Position numbers and translations under genes: made by a program. From Bordetella parapertussis (lineage in GTDB: Bacteria; Pseudomonadota; Gammaproteobacteria; Burkholderiales; SG8-41): a DNA stretch of 32,923 bases. Below, one piece after another: positions 1 to 8,080 of the stretch (position 1 is its first letter; each line of letters opens with the position of its first letter). The DNA lies in the NCBI GenBank assembly GCA_945870465.1, contig CAMBSS010000025.1, positions 1 through 32,923 on the forward strand, read 5' to 3'. The notes under the pieces are model-generated. The model had not been told where the DNA came from. It ran no database searches and saw only the letters and a program-made list of their open reading frames with translations.

Positions 1-2
1 TC

Positions 3-137
3 AAACCAGGTATCACCTTCTCGCAGCTCGATGCGCTTGCCACTGCTATGAGCGATAATCAAGCCGCAGAGCGACTCAACAACGCACGCGTTGCGCTGTT
101 TAAAACCATTTTTAACCGATCGAAAACGGCAGCCTGA
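3..137 (+). CDS. C-terminus of an unidentified protein (partial)
   Basis: An open frame enters from the left edge and runs 44 residues to a TGA stop at 135-137. The end reads as a charged amphipathic tail (…ARVALFKTIFNRSKTAA). I do not recognise the family from this short piece. The gene starts outside the window, so length and function cannot be judged. It is on the same strand as cysG, but more than 350 nt separate them, so no operon link can be claimed. Confidence 0.5.
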   Translation, partial: KPGITFSQLDALATAMSDNQAAERLNNARVALFKTIFNRSKTAA

Positions 138-491
138 AACCACTCAAAACCAGCCCCGTTCAGACTCATAGTTGGATTGGAATGTACTGTCATGCGGTGA
201 CAGGCACAGACATTGCAAATCATCGCCCCAAAAATCGGGACATATCACATTCGCGAAAATTCACGCTCGCCAGGCAGTTACAGATCCGGTTCCCGCGTTG
301 GCAGGTGGAGCTGCATTGGTGCCGACTAAAGTTAGTTTACGCTCCATGGCGGGAGCGTGAAGCATAGGCCTATGACCCTGCACATACCTCGCGTATCATT
401 ACTAGATGCATTGATAACACTAGGTTTTGAATAGAAAGTGACGTATTCCGGTCGCTCTGCAAAAACAGGGCCTTCGCAGTTCGAAAAATCT
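138..491. other. Intergenic region upstream of cysG
   Basis: This stretch of about 350 nt lies between the partial gene at the left edge and the chosen cysG start. The short open frames in it lack family resemblance and good ribosome binding sites. The cysG promoter is presumably here, but I see no convincing -35/-10 pair or operator. Confidence 0.5.
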
Positions 492-1877
492 ATGGATTTT
501 CTTCCGATACTACTCGATATCCGTGCGCAACCGTGCTTGATAGTTGGCGGCGGCGAGGTCGCAGCGCGCAAGGCCGCGCTTTTGCTCCGCGCCGGCGGAC
601 AGGTCACTGTCTTAGCTCCGGTGCTGCACGCCGCCTTCAATGACTATGTTGCCGCACGCAAAGTCGCGCATTACGTCGCGAGTTTCAACGCTGAGGACGT
701 AACCGAATATGCAGTTGTCATCGCCGCGACCAACGATGATGCCGTCAACCGCGAAGTAGCCGCCGCCGCCAAAGCGCGGCACATCCCAGTGAATGTAGTC
801 GATCAGCCCGCACTTTGTTCGTTCATCCTGCCCTCGATCATTGACCGCTCGCCGGTGATTGTCGCGGTGTCGAGCGGCGGCGTGTCACCGGTACTTGCGC
901 GCCTGCTGCGTGCGCGACTGGAAACCTTGATCCCGGCGGGCTACGGGAGGCTCGCCGCGCTGGTGGGTTCGTTTCGCGACCAGGTCAAGATTCGCTTCAA
1001 GCCAGCGGAGAGGCGCCGCTTCTGGGAACGTGTGCTGCAAGGCCCGATCGCCGAACTGGTATTCGGCGGGCGCGATCAGGACGCGCGCAAAGCGTTGCGG
1101 CTAGCGATCGACGACCCGCGCCTCACGTTGCACGGCGGCGAGGTCTATCTGATAGGCGGCGGCCCCGGCGATCCGGATTTGCTGACTTTCCGCGCGCTGC
1201 GCTTGATGCAGCAGGCCGATGTAGTGGTGTACGACCGCCTGGTGTCGCAACCGGTACTCGACCTGGTGCGCCTGGAAGCAGAGCGCATCTACGCAGGGAA
1301 GGAACGCGCGTCGCATACGCTGCCGCAAGAGGACATCAATCACTTGTTGGTACGCCTTGCCAAGAAAGGCAAACGCGTCGTGCGACTGAAGGGCGGCGAT
1401 CCTTTCATCTTCGGACGCGGCGGCGAGGAGATTGCAACGCTTATGGACGAGGGCATTCCGTTCCAAGTGGTGCCCGGCATCACCGCCGCTGCCGGCTGCG
1501 CGTCTTACTCGGGGATTCCGCTTACCCACCGCGATTATTCGCAGTCGGTGGTGTTCGTCACCGGCCACCTGCAGGACGGCAGCATGAATCTGAACTGGAC
1601 AGTGCTCGCCCAACCGCGCCAGACCATCGTGTTCTACATGGGCCTGCTCGGCATCGACATTCTGTGCCGGGAACTCGTCGCGCACGGCCTCGCGCCGACC
1701 ACGCCGGCGGCACTTATACAACAAGGCACGACTCCGCAGCAACGCGTACTGACCGGCGATCTCGCCACGCTGCCCGAGACCGTGCGGCAAAGCGACGTCA
1801 AGGCGCCGACGCTGATCATAGTGGGCGACGTGGTGCGCCTGCGCGACAAGCTCAACTGGTTCGAGTCTGCCGCGTAA
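492..1877 (+). CDS. cysG: Siroheme synthase CysG (trifunctional)
   Basis: The 461-residue protein matches the usual length of fused CysG (about 457). The N-terminal half is the precorrin-2 dehydrogenase/sirohydrochlorin ferrochelatase, with the NAD-binding glycine motif LIVGGGEVAARKAA at residues 16-29. The C-terminal half, from about residue 215, is the SAM-dependent uroporphyrinogen-III C-methyltransferase: VYLIGGGPGDPDLLT, then GGDPFIFGRGGEE, then VVPGITAAAGCASYSGIPLTH. It makes siroheme from uroporphyrinogen III in the cytoplasm. The start at 492 (MDFLPILLDIRAQ) fits the family; an in-frame GTG at 438 would add an unrelated leader. Siroheme is the precursor of the siro(heme)amide in DsrAB, so its place beside the dsr locus, converging on its last genes, makes biological sense. 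The identification is very secure. Confidence 0.96.
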   Translation: MDFLPILLDIRAQPCLIVGGGEVAARKAALLLRAGGQVTVLAPVLHAAFNDYVAARKVAHYVASFNAEDVTEYAVVIAATNDDAVNREVAAAAKARHIPVNVVDQPALCSFILPSIIDRSPVIVAVSSGGVSPVLARLLRARLETLIPAGYGRLAALVGSFRDQVKIRFKPAERRRFWERVLQGPIAELVFGGRDQDARKALRLAIDDPRLTLHGGEVYLIGGGPGDPDLLTFRALRLMQQADVVVYDRLVSQPVLDLVRLEAERIYAGKERASHTLPQEDINHLLVRLAKKGKRVVRLKGGDPFIFGRGGEEIATLMDEGIPFQVVPGITAAAGCASYSGIPLTHRDYSQSVVFVTGHLQDGSMNLNWTVLAQPRQTIVFYMGLLGIDILCRELVAHGLAPTTPAALIQQGTTPQQRVLTGDLATLPETVRQSDVKAPTLIIVGDVVRLRDKLNWFESAA

Positions 1878-1896
1878 AGTTCAAATACCGCGTCGT

Positions 1897-1914
1897 GCCG
1901 GCGCCGGCGCCGGC
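1897..1914. repeat. Triple tandem GCCGGC palindrome between convergent genes
   Basis: Three perfect copies of the self-complementary hexamer GCCGGC stand in the 41-nt gap between the convergent ends of cysG and the response regulator gene. The run can fold into a GC hairpin on either strand and might act as a bidirectional transcription barrier. No T-tract follows, so it is not a classical intrinsic terminator. Confidence 0.4.
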
Positions 1915-1918
1915 GTGA

Positions 1919-2584
1919 TTAAGGCGGGCCTTTGCGTTTTCCCAGGCCGTGCTCAACGGCGAGCACCGCCGCCTTGACGCGCGAATCGACCCCGAGTTTG
2001 CGTAAGATAGCCTTCACGTGCAGCTTGACGGTGCCATCGGTGATGTTGAGCGCTTTCGCGATCAGCTTGTTGCTCAGGCCTTTGGCGACTTGTTCGAGAA
2101 TTTCCATTTCACGCCGCGTGAGGTCGACAAACGATATGCTGGGGGGCGCAACCGCGTCGCCCGCACCGCCGTCGTTGCGCACGATGCGCGCGAGCGTGCC
2201 GAGCAACTCCTTGGCCATTACGTTCTCGCCGCGCAGGGCGGCTTCGAGCGCTGGCACCAGTTCTTCCGGCTCCATGTCCTTTAACAGATAACCCTGCGCG
2301 CCGGCGCGCAAGGCGGCGCTCAAATCCGCGTCCTCGCTGCTCATCGTCAGCATCAGCACCGGGGTGCTGACGCCGTGCACACGCAAACTGATCAGGGTCT
2401 CGATGCCGTCTTTTCCCGGCATCCGCATATCCAGCAGGACAATGTCCGGCTTCAACTCGAGCGCGCGGCGCACACCCTCGTCGCCGGAGCCGACTGACGC
2501 GATCACTTCGACGCCACGGCTGCGCAGCAATCCCTCGATGCCCTTGCGCACCAGCGCGTGATCGTCGATCAACAGCACGCGCAT
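1919..2584 (-). CDS. NarL/FixJ-family response regulator
   Basis: The 221-residue protein has an N-terminal receiver domain (residues 1-120) with the acidic pair DD at 7-8, phospho-acceptor Asp52 in IVLLDMRMPG, and the conserved Lys near residue 102 in GYLLKD. A LuxR/GerE helix-turn-helix follows at about 150-215 (LTRREMEILEQVAKGLSNK … GTVKLHVKAILRKLGV). It is therefore a DNA-binding transcription factor activated by phosphorylation. The gene starts one nucleotide after the stop of the histidine kinase, so the two are surely co-transcribed and cognate. The position at the end of the dsr gene series suggests that it regulates sulfur oxidation or couples it to an electron acceptor; that role is inference. 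It resembles NarL in architecture, but nitrate response is not shown. Confidence 0.92.
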   Translation of the reverse strand: MRVLLIDDHALVRKGIEGLLRSRGVEVIASVGSGDEGVRRALELKPDIVLLDMRMPGKDGIETLISLRVHGVSTPVLMLTMSSEDADLSAALRAGAQGYLLKDMEPEELVPALEAALRGENVMAKELLGTLARIVRNDGGAGDAVAPPSISFVDLTRREMEILEQVAKGLSNKLIAKALNITDGTVKLHVKAILRKLGVDSRVKAAVLAVEHGLGKRKGPP

Positions 2585-2585
2585 T

Positions 2586-3830
2586 TCAAATCCGCGGCTG
2601 CTGGTCGCGCGCCGCGGGCGGCGGCGCGGTAAACATCAGCACGATGCGCGTGCCTTCCTCGGGCTCGCTTTCGATCACCAGCTGGCCTGGCAGGCGCGCA
2701 GTGCGTTCCTGCATGATGGACAAACCCACGTGCTCGCCCGCGGCGCCGACGGTGGCCCCGGCCATGCCCAGGCCGTCGTCTTCGATCAACACGGTATAAA
2801 AATCGTCCTCGTTGTTGAATAAAATTCGCGCATTGCGCGCACTGCTGTGCTTGCGGATGTTGGTGAGCGCTTCCTGAATAATATAGAACACCTGCACCTC
2901 CTGCGCGGGCGTCAGATTATGTGCCGCGCATTCGTTCTGGAAAAACGTCGCGATGCCCGTCTCCTGCTGGAAGCGCTGGACCATGCCGGCGATCGCCGGC
3001 GCAAACCCCTCATCACCGATTCGCAACCGGAAGTTGGCGAGCAGATCGCGCAGGTTGGCGTGCGCCTCGTCCATCGCTTGCCGCAGGTTGCGGATCTCAC
3101 TCTCGGCGGCGCTGACGTCTTTGCGCTGCAGCGACTCGTCCATCATCGTGAGCTGCAGGCGCATGCTGATCAGCGCCTGCGCCAGCGAATCGTGCAATTC
3201 ATTGCCGATCAGCGTGCGCTCCTCCATCAGGGCGAGGCGTCGCGCGTCGTTGTCCAGGCGCGCTTTTTCGAGGGCGAGCCCCAGATGGCGGCCGACGCTG
3301 ATTAAGAGATCGTGCATGTCCTCGCCCATCGCCGCCAGCGGCCGGTCCAGGAACAGGTTATAGACGCCCAATATGCGATCCCGGTATTGCACCGGCACCA
3401 CCACGAACTCCTGGCAGTCGCGCTCGAGCATCGGCCGGCCGATCAGTTGCGCGCATTCGCGCGTGCCGTGCTGAATGCGGATGCCGCCTGTGGTCGCGCA
3501 CCAACCGCAATGGCAGCGCCCAAGCGCCATGCACCGGTCGCTCTCCATTACGGCGGCATCGAGACCGCGGCTCGCGATCAGTCGCGTGTGGCCGTTGTCG
3601 GTCACCACGCGCACACTCGCCGCGCGTGCGTCGATCAATTCAATGAAAGTGTCGAGAAAGCTGTCGAGTAACTGGTCGAGACTGCCGGGCTGGCTCAGGC
3701 TGGTGGCAATCGCGTACAACACGTCGAGCGATTGTGTCTTGCGCGCGAGGCGTACCGTCTGCGCGCGCTCGTCAGCGTGTTTGTTCGCGGCCGGTTGTCC
3801 GGGACTGCTGCCGTCGGCCTGTTTCGTCAT
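2586..3830 (-). CDS. Soluble NarX-like sensor histidine kinase with cysteine-rich GAF domain
   Basis: The 414-residue protein has no membrane segment. A GAF-type domain (about 35-190) contains six cysteines, four of them close together (C100, C106, C108, C111), then C126 and C139. A HisKA_3 dimerisation box follows with His213 in NELHDSLAQALISMRL, and an HATPase domain with the N box QEALTNIRKHSSA and G box EDDGLGM. It would autophosphorylate on His213 and pass the phosphate to the NarL-like regulator encoded one nucleotide downstream. The cysteine cluster resembles the cysteine-bearing central module of NarX-type kinases and could bind a metal or Fe-S cluster or sense thiol state; this is inference. 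The periplasmic nitrate-binding part of NarX is absent, so the signal is probably cytoplasmic. The start at 3830 has no clear ribosome binding site. The gap to dsrR is 26 nt. Confidence 0.9.
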   Translation of the reverse strand: MTKQADGSSPGQPAANKHADERAQTVRLARKTQSLDVLYAIATSLSQPGSLDQLLDSFLDTFIELIDARAASVRVVTDNGHTRLIASRGLDAAVMESDRCMALGRCHCGWCATTGGIRIQHGTRECAQLIGRPMLERDCQEFVVVPVQYRDRILGVYNLFLDRPLAAMGEDMHDLLISVGRHLGLALEKARLDNDARRLALMEERTLIGNELHDSLAQALISMRLQLTMMDESLQRKDVSAAESEIRNLRQAMDEAHANLRDLLANFRLRIGDEGFAPAIAGMVQRFQQETGIATFFQNECAAHNLTPAQEVQVFYIIQEALTNIRKHSSARNARILFNNEDDFYTVLIEDDGLGMAGATVGAAGEHVGLSIMQERTARLPGQLVIESEPEEGTRIVLMFTAPPPAARDQQPRI

Positions 3831-3856
3831 AATCGAGCGGCGCCGTTTAGCTTGCT

Positions 3857-4204
3857 CTATTCTCGGGCGGCCGGCCCGTTGCGGGCCGATGCGCCCGCTG
3901 ATGGCCGCTTGTGCGAGGGATCGTTGGGGTTGATAAAAATAAATTTTTGCTCGCCCGGATTGATCTCGACGAAGTCCAGTGTTGCGCCCGTCAACAGTTC
4001 CACGCTGCCGGGCGATACCAGCACGTTGATGCTCTGCGACACCGCCAGCTGGTCGCCGTCGGCTTTGTCGTCGAGGCCCATGCCGTATTCGACCACTCCC
4101 TTGGCATCGAGGCGCGCCGCAAGCCGCAGATAAATCTCGCCGCCACCGGCTGGTTGAGCGGATTTGAGTATCTGTGCAGCGGCCTCGGGCGTAATGTTAA
4201 TCAT
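3857..4204 (-). CDS. dsrR: DsrR, cysteine-free A-type carrier-like protein
   Basis: The 115-residue protein has the IscA/HesB-like fold pattern: ITPEAAAQILKSA at the start, then IYLRLAARLD, YGMGLDD, VLVSPGSVELLTGATLDFVE and FIFINPND. There are no cysteines, so the three Fe-S ligands of ordinary A-type carriers are missing; this is the known hallmark of DsrR. In Allochromatium DsrR is needed for normal dsr expression and is thought to act after transcription. It lies 32 nt after dsrN on the same strand. An AAAGGA ribosome binding site precedes the ATG at 4204. The C-terminal 15 residues (after FINPND) are a low-complexity basic tail. Confidence 0.9.
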   Translation of the reverse strand: MINITPEAAAQILKSAQPAGGGEIYLRLAARLDAKGVVEYGMGLDDKADGDQLAVSQSINVLVSPGSVELLTGATLDFVEINPGEQKFIFINPNDPSHKRPSAGASARNGPAARE

Positions 4205-4236
4205 GCATATCCTTTAGGGCGCGTTGTCTCATCATG

Positions 4237-5646
4237 TCAGGCGCTGTTGGCGAGACTCATGCGTGGCCGGCGGTCCACTTTCGAGCGGCGGACAAAATCC
4301 ACGAACCGCGCCGCCCACTGATGGCTGCCGACATCGCGCAGGTGCGAATACGATGCTAACAGGTTCTTGTAAACAATGCCGTCGTGGCGACCATCGATTC
4401 CATGGCCGCGCTCCACGTCGTAGGCGAACTCGACATCCGGCGGAAGGTTTTCCACGCTCGAATAGTGAAACTCATGGGCGCGTATCAGCGGCGCCCCCGC
4501 CGCCCCGGTGCGCGGCCACCGGCATTGCCCGGTCTCGCGCAGATGCACGTAGCCGCGACCGACCGGACGGGGATGCATGACGATATCGGCCGGTATCACC
4601 CCCACCATTGCAGCCGAGTGCCCGTTCCATTCGATGCTGCGCGCGAGATACATGAGCCCGCCGCATTCGGCATACACCGGCATACCGGCTTCGATCGCGT
4701 CATGTACGCCGCGGCGCAATTTACGATTTTCTGACAACGCGTCCATCTGCGTTTCCGGAAATCCGCCACCGATGAATAGCCCGTCGACTGCGGGCAGGGC
4801 CGCGCTGTGCAATGTGTCGAAATTCACCAATTCAGCGCCGGCGGCCTGCAGGGCGTCGAGGTCGCCCGGATAGTAGAAGCCGAACGCCGCGTCGCGCGCG
4901 ATGCCAATGCGTACTCGCGGTCTATTGATGGCGCTCGGCAGCGGCGAAAGCGCTGGCAACGGCGCTGCCTGCCCGACGAGCGTTAACAACTGATCAAGAT
5001 CGACCTGGGCGGCGATGTACGCCGCGATGTCGCCGATACGCGCGCTGGCGGCTTGCGCCTCGTTGCTTGGAATCAATCCCAGATGACGCTCGGCTATCGC
5101 CATGCGTTCATCGTGCTGGATCGCCCCCAACACCGGCACGTCAGTGTAATGCTTGATTACCGCGCGCAATTTCGCCTCGTGACGAGTGCCGCCAAGGTGA
5201 TTCAGGATCACTCCCGCGATGCGGATGTTCCGTTCGAAAGCCTGATAGCCGAGTATGAGCGGAGCAATGCCGCGCGTCATGCCGCGCGCGTCGATCACAA
5301 GAACCACGGGCGTACCGGTCAACGCGGCCAACGCGGCATTACTATTGCTGCCATCCAAGTCGAGACCGTCGTAGAGACCCTTGTTACCTTCGATGACCGC
5401 GAGGTCGGCCCCTCGCGAGCGACGCGCGAATTCGTCGCAGATCTCGTTCTCGCTCATCAAATACGCGTCCAGGTTATAGCAGGGCCTGCCGGCTGCAAGT
5501 CCCAGCCACATTGGATCGATGTAATCGGGTCCCTTCTTGAAGGGTTGCACGGTGTGTCCGCGCGCGCGCAGAGCCGCGCATACGCCGATACACACGGTGG
5601 TCTTGCCCGAGGATTTGTGCGCAGCTGAGATAAAAACACGATTCAT
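4237..5646 (-). CDS. dsrN: DsrN, siroheme amidase (cobyrinic acid a,c-diamide synthase family)
   Basis: The 469-residue protein has the CobB/CbiA architecture. The N-terminal ATP-binding domain carries a P-loop (SAAHKSSGKTT, residues 7-17). The C-terminal glutamine amidotransferase domain has the family motif LFIGGGFPETQ and nucleophile Cys in PVYAECGGLMYLA. In Dsr systems it is proposed to amidate siroheme to the siro(heme)amide of DsrAB, using glutamine and ATP, in the cytoplasm. Its start overlaps the dsrP stop by 4 nt, so the two are translationally coupled. The presence of cysG about 2.4 kb away provides the siroheme substrate. An alternative reading as a cobalamin enzyme is unlikely because no other cobalamin gene is near and the gene sits in canonical dsr order. 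Confidence 0.93.
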   Translation of the reverse strand: MNRVFISAAHKSSGKTTVCIGVCAALRARGHTVQPFKKGPDYIDPMWLGLAAGRPCYNLDAYLMSENEICDEFARRSRGADLAVIEGNKGLYDGLDLDGSNSNAALAALTGTPVVLVIDARGMTRGIAPLILGYQAFERNIRIAGVILNHLGGTRHEAKLRAVIKHYTDVPVLGAIQHDERMAIAERHLGLIPSNEAQAASARIGDIAAYIAAQVDLDQLLTLVGQAAPLPALSPLPSAINRPRVRIGIARDAAFGFYYPGDLDALQAAGAELVNFDTLHSAALPAVDGLFIGGGFPETQMDALSENRKLRRGVHDAIEAGMPVYAECGGLMYLARSIEWNGHSAAMVGVIPADIVMHPRPVGRGYVHLRETGQCRWPRTGAAGAPLIRAHEFHYSSVENLPPDVEFAYDVERGHGIDGRHDGIVYKNLLASYSHLRDVGSHQWAARFVDFVRRSKVDRRPRMSLANSA

Positions 5647-6857
5647 GCATTTCCTGAGGAGACCGGAGCGATGTCGCCATCCGCCAGGCTACGCGGCAGC
5701 AAGGGCAGCACCTTGAGCGCCACGGCGGTGAGCGCCAGCGCCAGCGCCATCCCGCCAGTGCCAAGCGCAATTTCCGGCAGGCTCGGCGCATAAGCGGCGA
5801 CCGCACCGTCGAAAAAGCTGCTGGCGACTTCTTTGCCCGGGAATATGACTAACGGATAAGCCTGCCCGCCGATGATGATCACGTAAGTCTGCACGAATCC
5901 GCCCACGATCACGCAGCCCGCCGCTGCCGCAACGATTCGCCGCGACCGGCTCCAAACTGGATGGAACAGCAGCGCCAGCGGCAAAATGCCGCCGATCAGC
6001 ACCTGCCCCAACCAGAAGAGCGTGGTGTAGATACCGCCGTCGACGAAAATGAAGCGCTCAAAATCGTGCCGGCGGGTGAAATAAAAATTGGTCAGGTGAT
6101 AGATTGCAACGAAATACATGACTGCCGCCACAAATTCGCCGAGCAGGGTTTTGAGCCGCAGCACAATTACGTCGCCCAGTGAACGGCGGGTTCCGCCGCA
6201 AGCGGCCATCAGCACCAAGATAAATACCGCGAGACCGAACGAAAACGACATTATGACGAACATCGGCGCGTAGAGCGCACTGTCATAGCCCTCCCGCGCC
6301 ACCAGAAAACCGAATATGGAACCGGTGCCGGTGGTGAGTATCAGCCGCCACAGAAACGCGAGCAGACCGAGCGGCTTGCTATAGTCGTTCATGCGCCGTT
6401 CCAGCATCACCCACAGATACGTGGCCACGATTGCGATGAATCCGGTGTAGAGAAAAATATTCCATGCGAATATCGACTTGAAATTGTAATGCGTCATGGC
6501 GACGATCAACCGGTCGGGACGTCCGAGATCGAGCACCAGCACTGAAAGACCGCCGACGAGCAGCGTGATCGCGAGCAGGCCCGAGAGCCGTGCCAGCGGC
6601 TTGTAGAGTTCGCGCCCGAATACCGAGGCGAGCGAAGCGACATTGAGCGCGCCCGACGCGGCCAAGATCAGGAACACCGCGAATACATGCGGCGTGCCCC
6701 ACACGATCTGATTGCTCATGCCGGTCACGTAATGACCCTCGTGCTCCATGTACCAGGCGGCCCCGAGGCCGCCCGCGACCACCACCCCGAGCAGCGCAAG
6801 CAGCGCGAAAAACCACGCGCTGCGGCCGTCGATCTCGCTGTAATGAATAGTGGCCAT
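5643..6857 (-). CDS. dsrP: DsrP, NrfD-like quinone-interacting membrane subunit
   Basis: The 404-residue protein is a polytopic membrane protein of the NrfD/PsrC family, with around ten hydrophobic segments starting at about residue 15 (ALLALLGVVVAGGLGAAWYM). It has no heme or cluster motif. It is the integral membrane partner of DsrJ and DsrO in the DsrMKJOP complex, exchanging electrons with the quinone pool. It lies 11 nt after dsrO, and its stop overlaps the dsrN start. Length and gene order agree with known DsrP proteins. Confidence 0.95.
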   Translation of the reverse strand: MATIHYSEIDGRSAWFFALLALLGVVVAGGLGAAWYMEHEGHYVTGMSNQIVWGTPHVFAVFLILAASGALNVASLASVFGRELYKPLARLSGLLAITLLVGGLSVLVLDLGRPDRLIVAMTHYNFKSIFAWNIFLYTGFIAIVATYLWVMLERRMNDYSKPLGLLAFLWRLILTTGTGSIFGFLVAREGYDSALYAPMFVIMSFSFGLAVFILVLMAACGGTRRSLGDVIVLRLKTLLGEFVAAVMYFVAIYHLTNFYFTRRHDFERFIFVDGGIYTTLFWLGQVLIGGILPLALLFHPVWSRSRRIVAAAAGCVIVGGFVQTYVIIIGGQAYPLVIFPGKEVASSFFDGAVAAYAPSLPEIALGTGGMALALALTAVALKVLPLLPRSLADGDIAPVSSGNA

Positions 6858-6868
6858 GATGCGCTCCG

Positions 6869-7594
6869 CTAAAGTCCCTGGTAACGCACACCGGTATTGA
6901 GCGCGAGATCTGCCCGCAACTGGCTCGACGGCTCCTGGCGCAGGCGCCGGCTTAGTTCGCCAGCGCCCTCATTGAGGTCGCCAAACACCATCGCTTTGCC
7001 ACCGTCTGCGGTGCACGCCTCGACGCAAGCCGGCTGCTCGTCACGATCGATCCGATGCACGCACAGCGTGCACGACTCCACCGTGCCCTTGCCACGCGGC
7101 ACGTCCGGTTTCTGGCCGCTGACCGCCTCGTGGATGAAGGAGCGCGCTCCATACGGGCAGGCCATCACGCAATAACGGCAGCCGATGCAGGAATGTTTGT
7201 CCACCAGCACGATGCCGTCCGCGCGTTTGAACGACGCGCCGGTCGGGCACACATCCACACAAGGCGGGTGTTCGCAGTGCTGGCACATGAGCGGCAGTGT
7301 CTGCGCGTGGCCGGTGCGTTTATCGCTCAGGTTTACCTTGCGGATCCACTGCGCGTCGGTCGCCGGGCGGCCGTTCCCGGTCACACCGTTCTCGGTGTGA
7401 CAAGCGGTGACGCACACGTCGCAATCCGTGCAGCGGGTGGTGTCTATCAGCAATCCCCAGCGCCTGAGCGTGGATGCGGCTTCCTCCGGCGACCGCGCCT
7501 GCACCAATTCAATCAGCCTTAATCCCGGCGTTATTGTCGCGCCGGCCAATGCGGCCACCCCCAGCCCAAGAAAATCGCGTCGATCGAAGCTCAT
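6869..7594 (-). CDS. dsrO: DsrO, periplasmic four-cluster ferredoxin-like subunit
   Basis: The 241-residue protein starts with a twin-arginine signal (DRRDFLGLGVAALAG, residues 4-18), so the folded protein is exported to the periplasm. Four cysteine groups follow: CTDCDVCVTAC, CQHCEHPPCVDVCP, CIGCRYCVMACPYG and CTLCVHRID…CVEAC. These match the four cubane clusters of the HybA/NrfC family. It carries electrons within the DsrMKJOP complex between DsrJ and DsrP. The ATG overlaps the dsrJ stop by 4 nt, which couples their translation. Confidence 0.95.
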   Translation of the reverse strand: MSFDRRDFLGLGVAALAGATITPGLRLIELVQARSPEEAASTLRRWGLLIDTTRCTDCDVCVTACHTENGVTGNGRPATDAQWIRKVNLSDKRTGHAQTLPLMCQHCEHPPCVDVCPTGASFKRADGIVLVDKHSCIGCRYCVMACPYGARSFIHEAVSGQKPDVPRGKGTVESCTLCVHRIDRDEQPACVEACTADGGKAMVFGDLNEGAGELSRRLRQEPSSQLRADLALNTGVRYQGL

Positions 7595-8067
7595 GGCGCT
7601 CTGCCCTCAACCCGGGCGGGGGTGACCGGCGCGCCGCGCGGCGCGGATTCCGCAGTTGCGCCGGCTCGTCGCGCGACGGGCTTATTCGCGCTCGCCGCTA
7701 CCCGCGGCGATGGCGAATGGCATTCAAAGCAATCCATGCGAACCGCGGCGAAGGTATGGCAACTCTCGCAGAACCCGTCTTTGCCCAGCACGCTGTTGGT
7801 CTTGGAGTTCGCATGGCAATCGATACAGTTTTTCAGACTGTGCCGACTGGTGCGGATGCCGCGATGCACGGTCGCATCGCGCTGATGCAGAATCATGTTC
7901 ATATGGTCGCGGCGCATTTCAGCGACCGGCTCGACGCACTGCCCGGGTTTTTCAATCTTTACCGTGGGCGCAAGCCGGCTGTCCGCGGCGGCCGCCAGGC
8001 CCGCCATGATCAGCAGGATGGCAGACGCGCCGATGGCGCAGGCTGGCATGTCGTGTTTGGATTTCAC
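7591..8067 (-). CDS. dsrJ: DsrJ, triheme cytochrome c
   Basis: The 158-residue protein has a signal peptide (hydrophobic core AIGASAILLIMAGLAAA, residues 11-27) and three CxxCH heme-c sites: CIDCH, CESCH and CFECH, between about residues 80 and 115. An additional cysteine in PGQCVEPV near residue 43 is in the place expected for the unusual Cys ligand known from DsrJ; that assignment is by analogy. It is the periplasmic cytochrome of the DsrMKJOP complex. After the third heme the protein ends in a low-complexity Ala/Pro/Arg tail of about 40 residues. It overlaps dsrO by 4 nt and follows dsrL by 13 nt. Confidence 0.95.
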   Translation of the reverse strand: MKSKHDMPACAIGASAILLIMAGLAAAADSRLAPTVKIEKPGQCVEPVAEMRRDHMNMILHQRDATVHRGIRTSRHSLKNCIDCHANSKTNSVLGKDGFCESCHTFAAVRMDCFECHSPSPRVAASANKPVARRAGATAESAPRGAPVTPARVEGRAP

Positions 8068-8080
8068 GGGTAGACGGGGA

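Noticed and set aside
438..491. Upstream GTG start for cysG
   Set aside because: The 18-residue leader is not part of the CysG family, and the family N-terminus begins at the ATG at 492.
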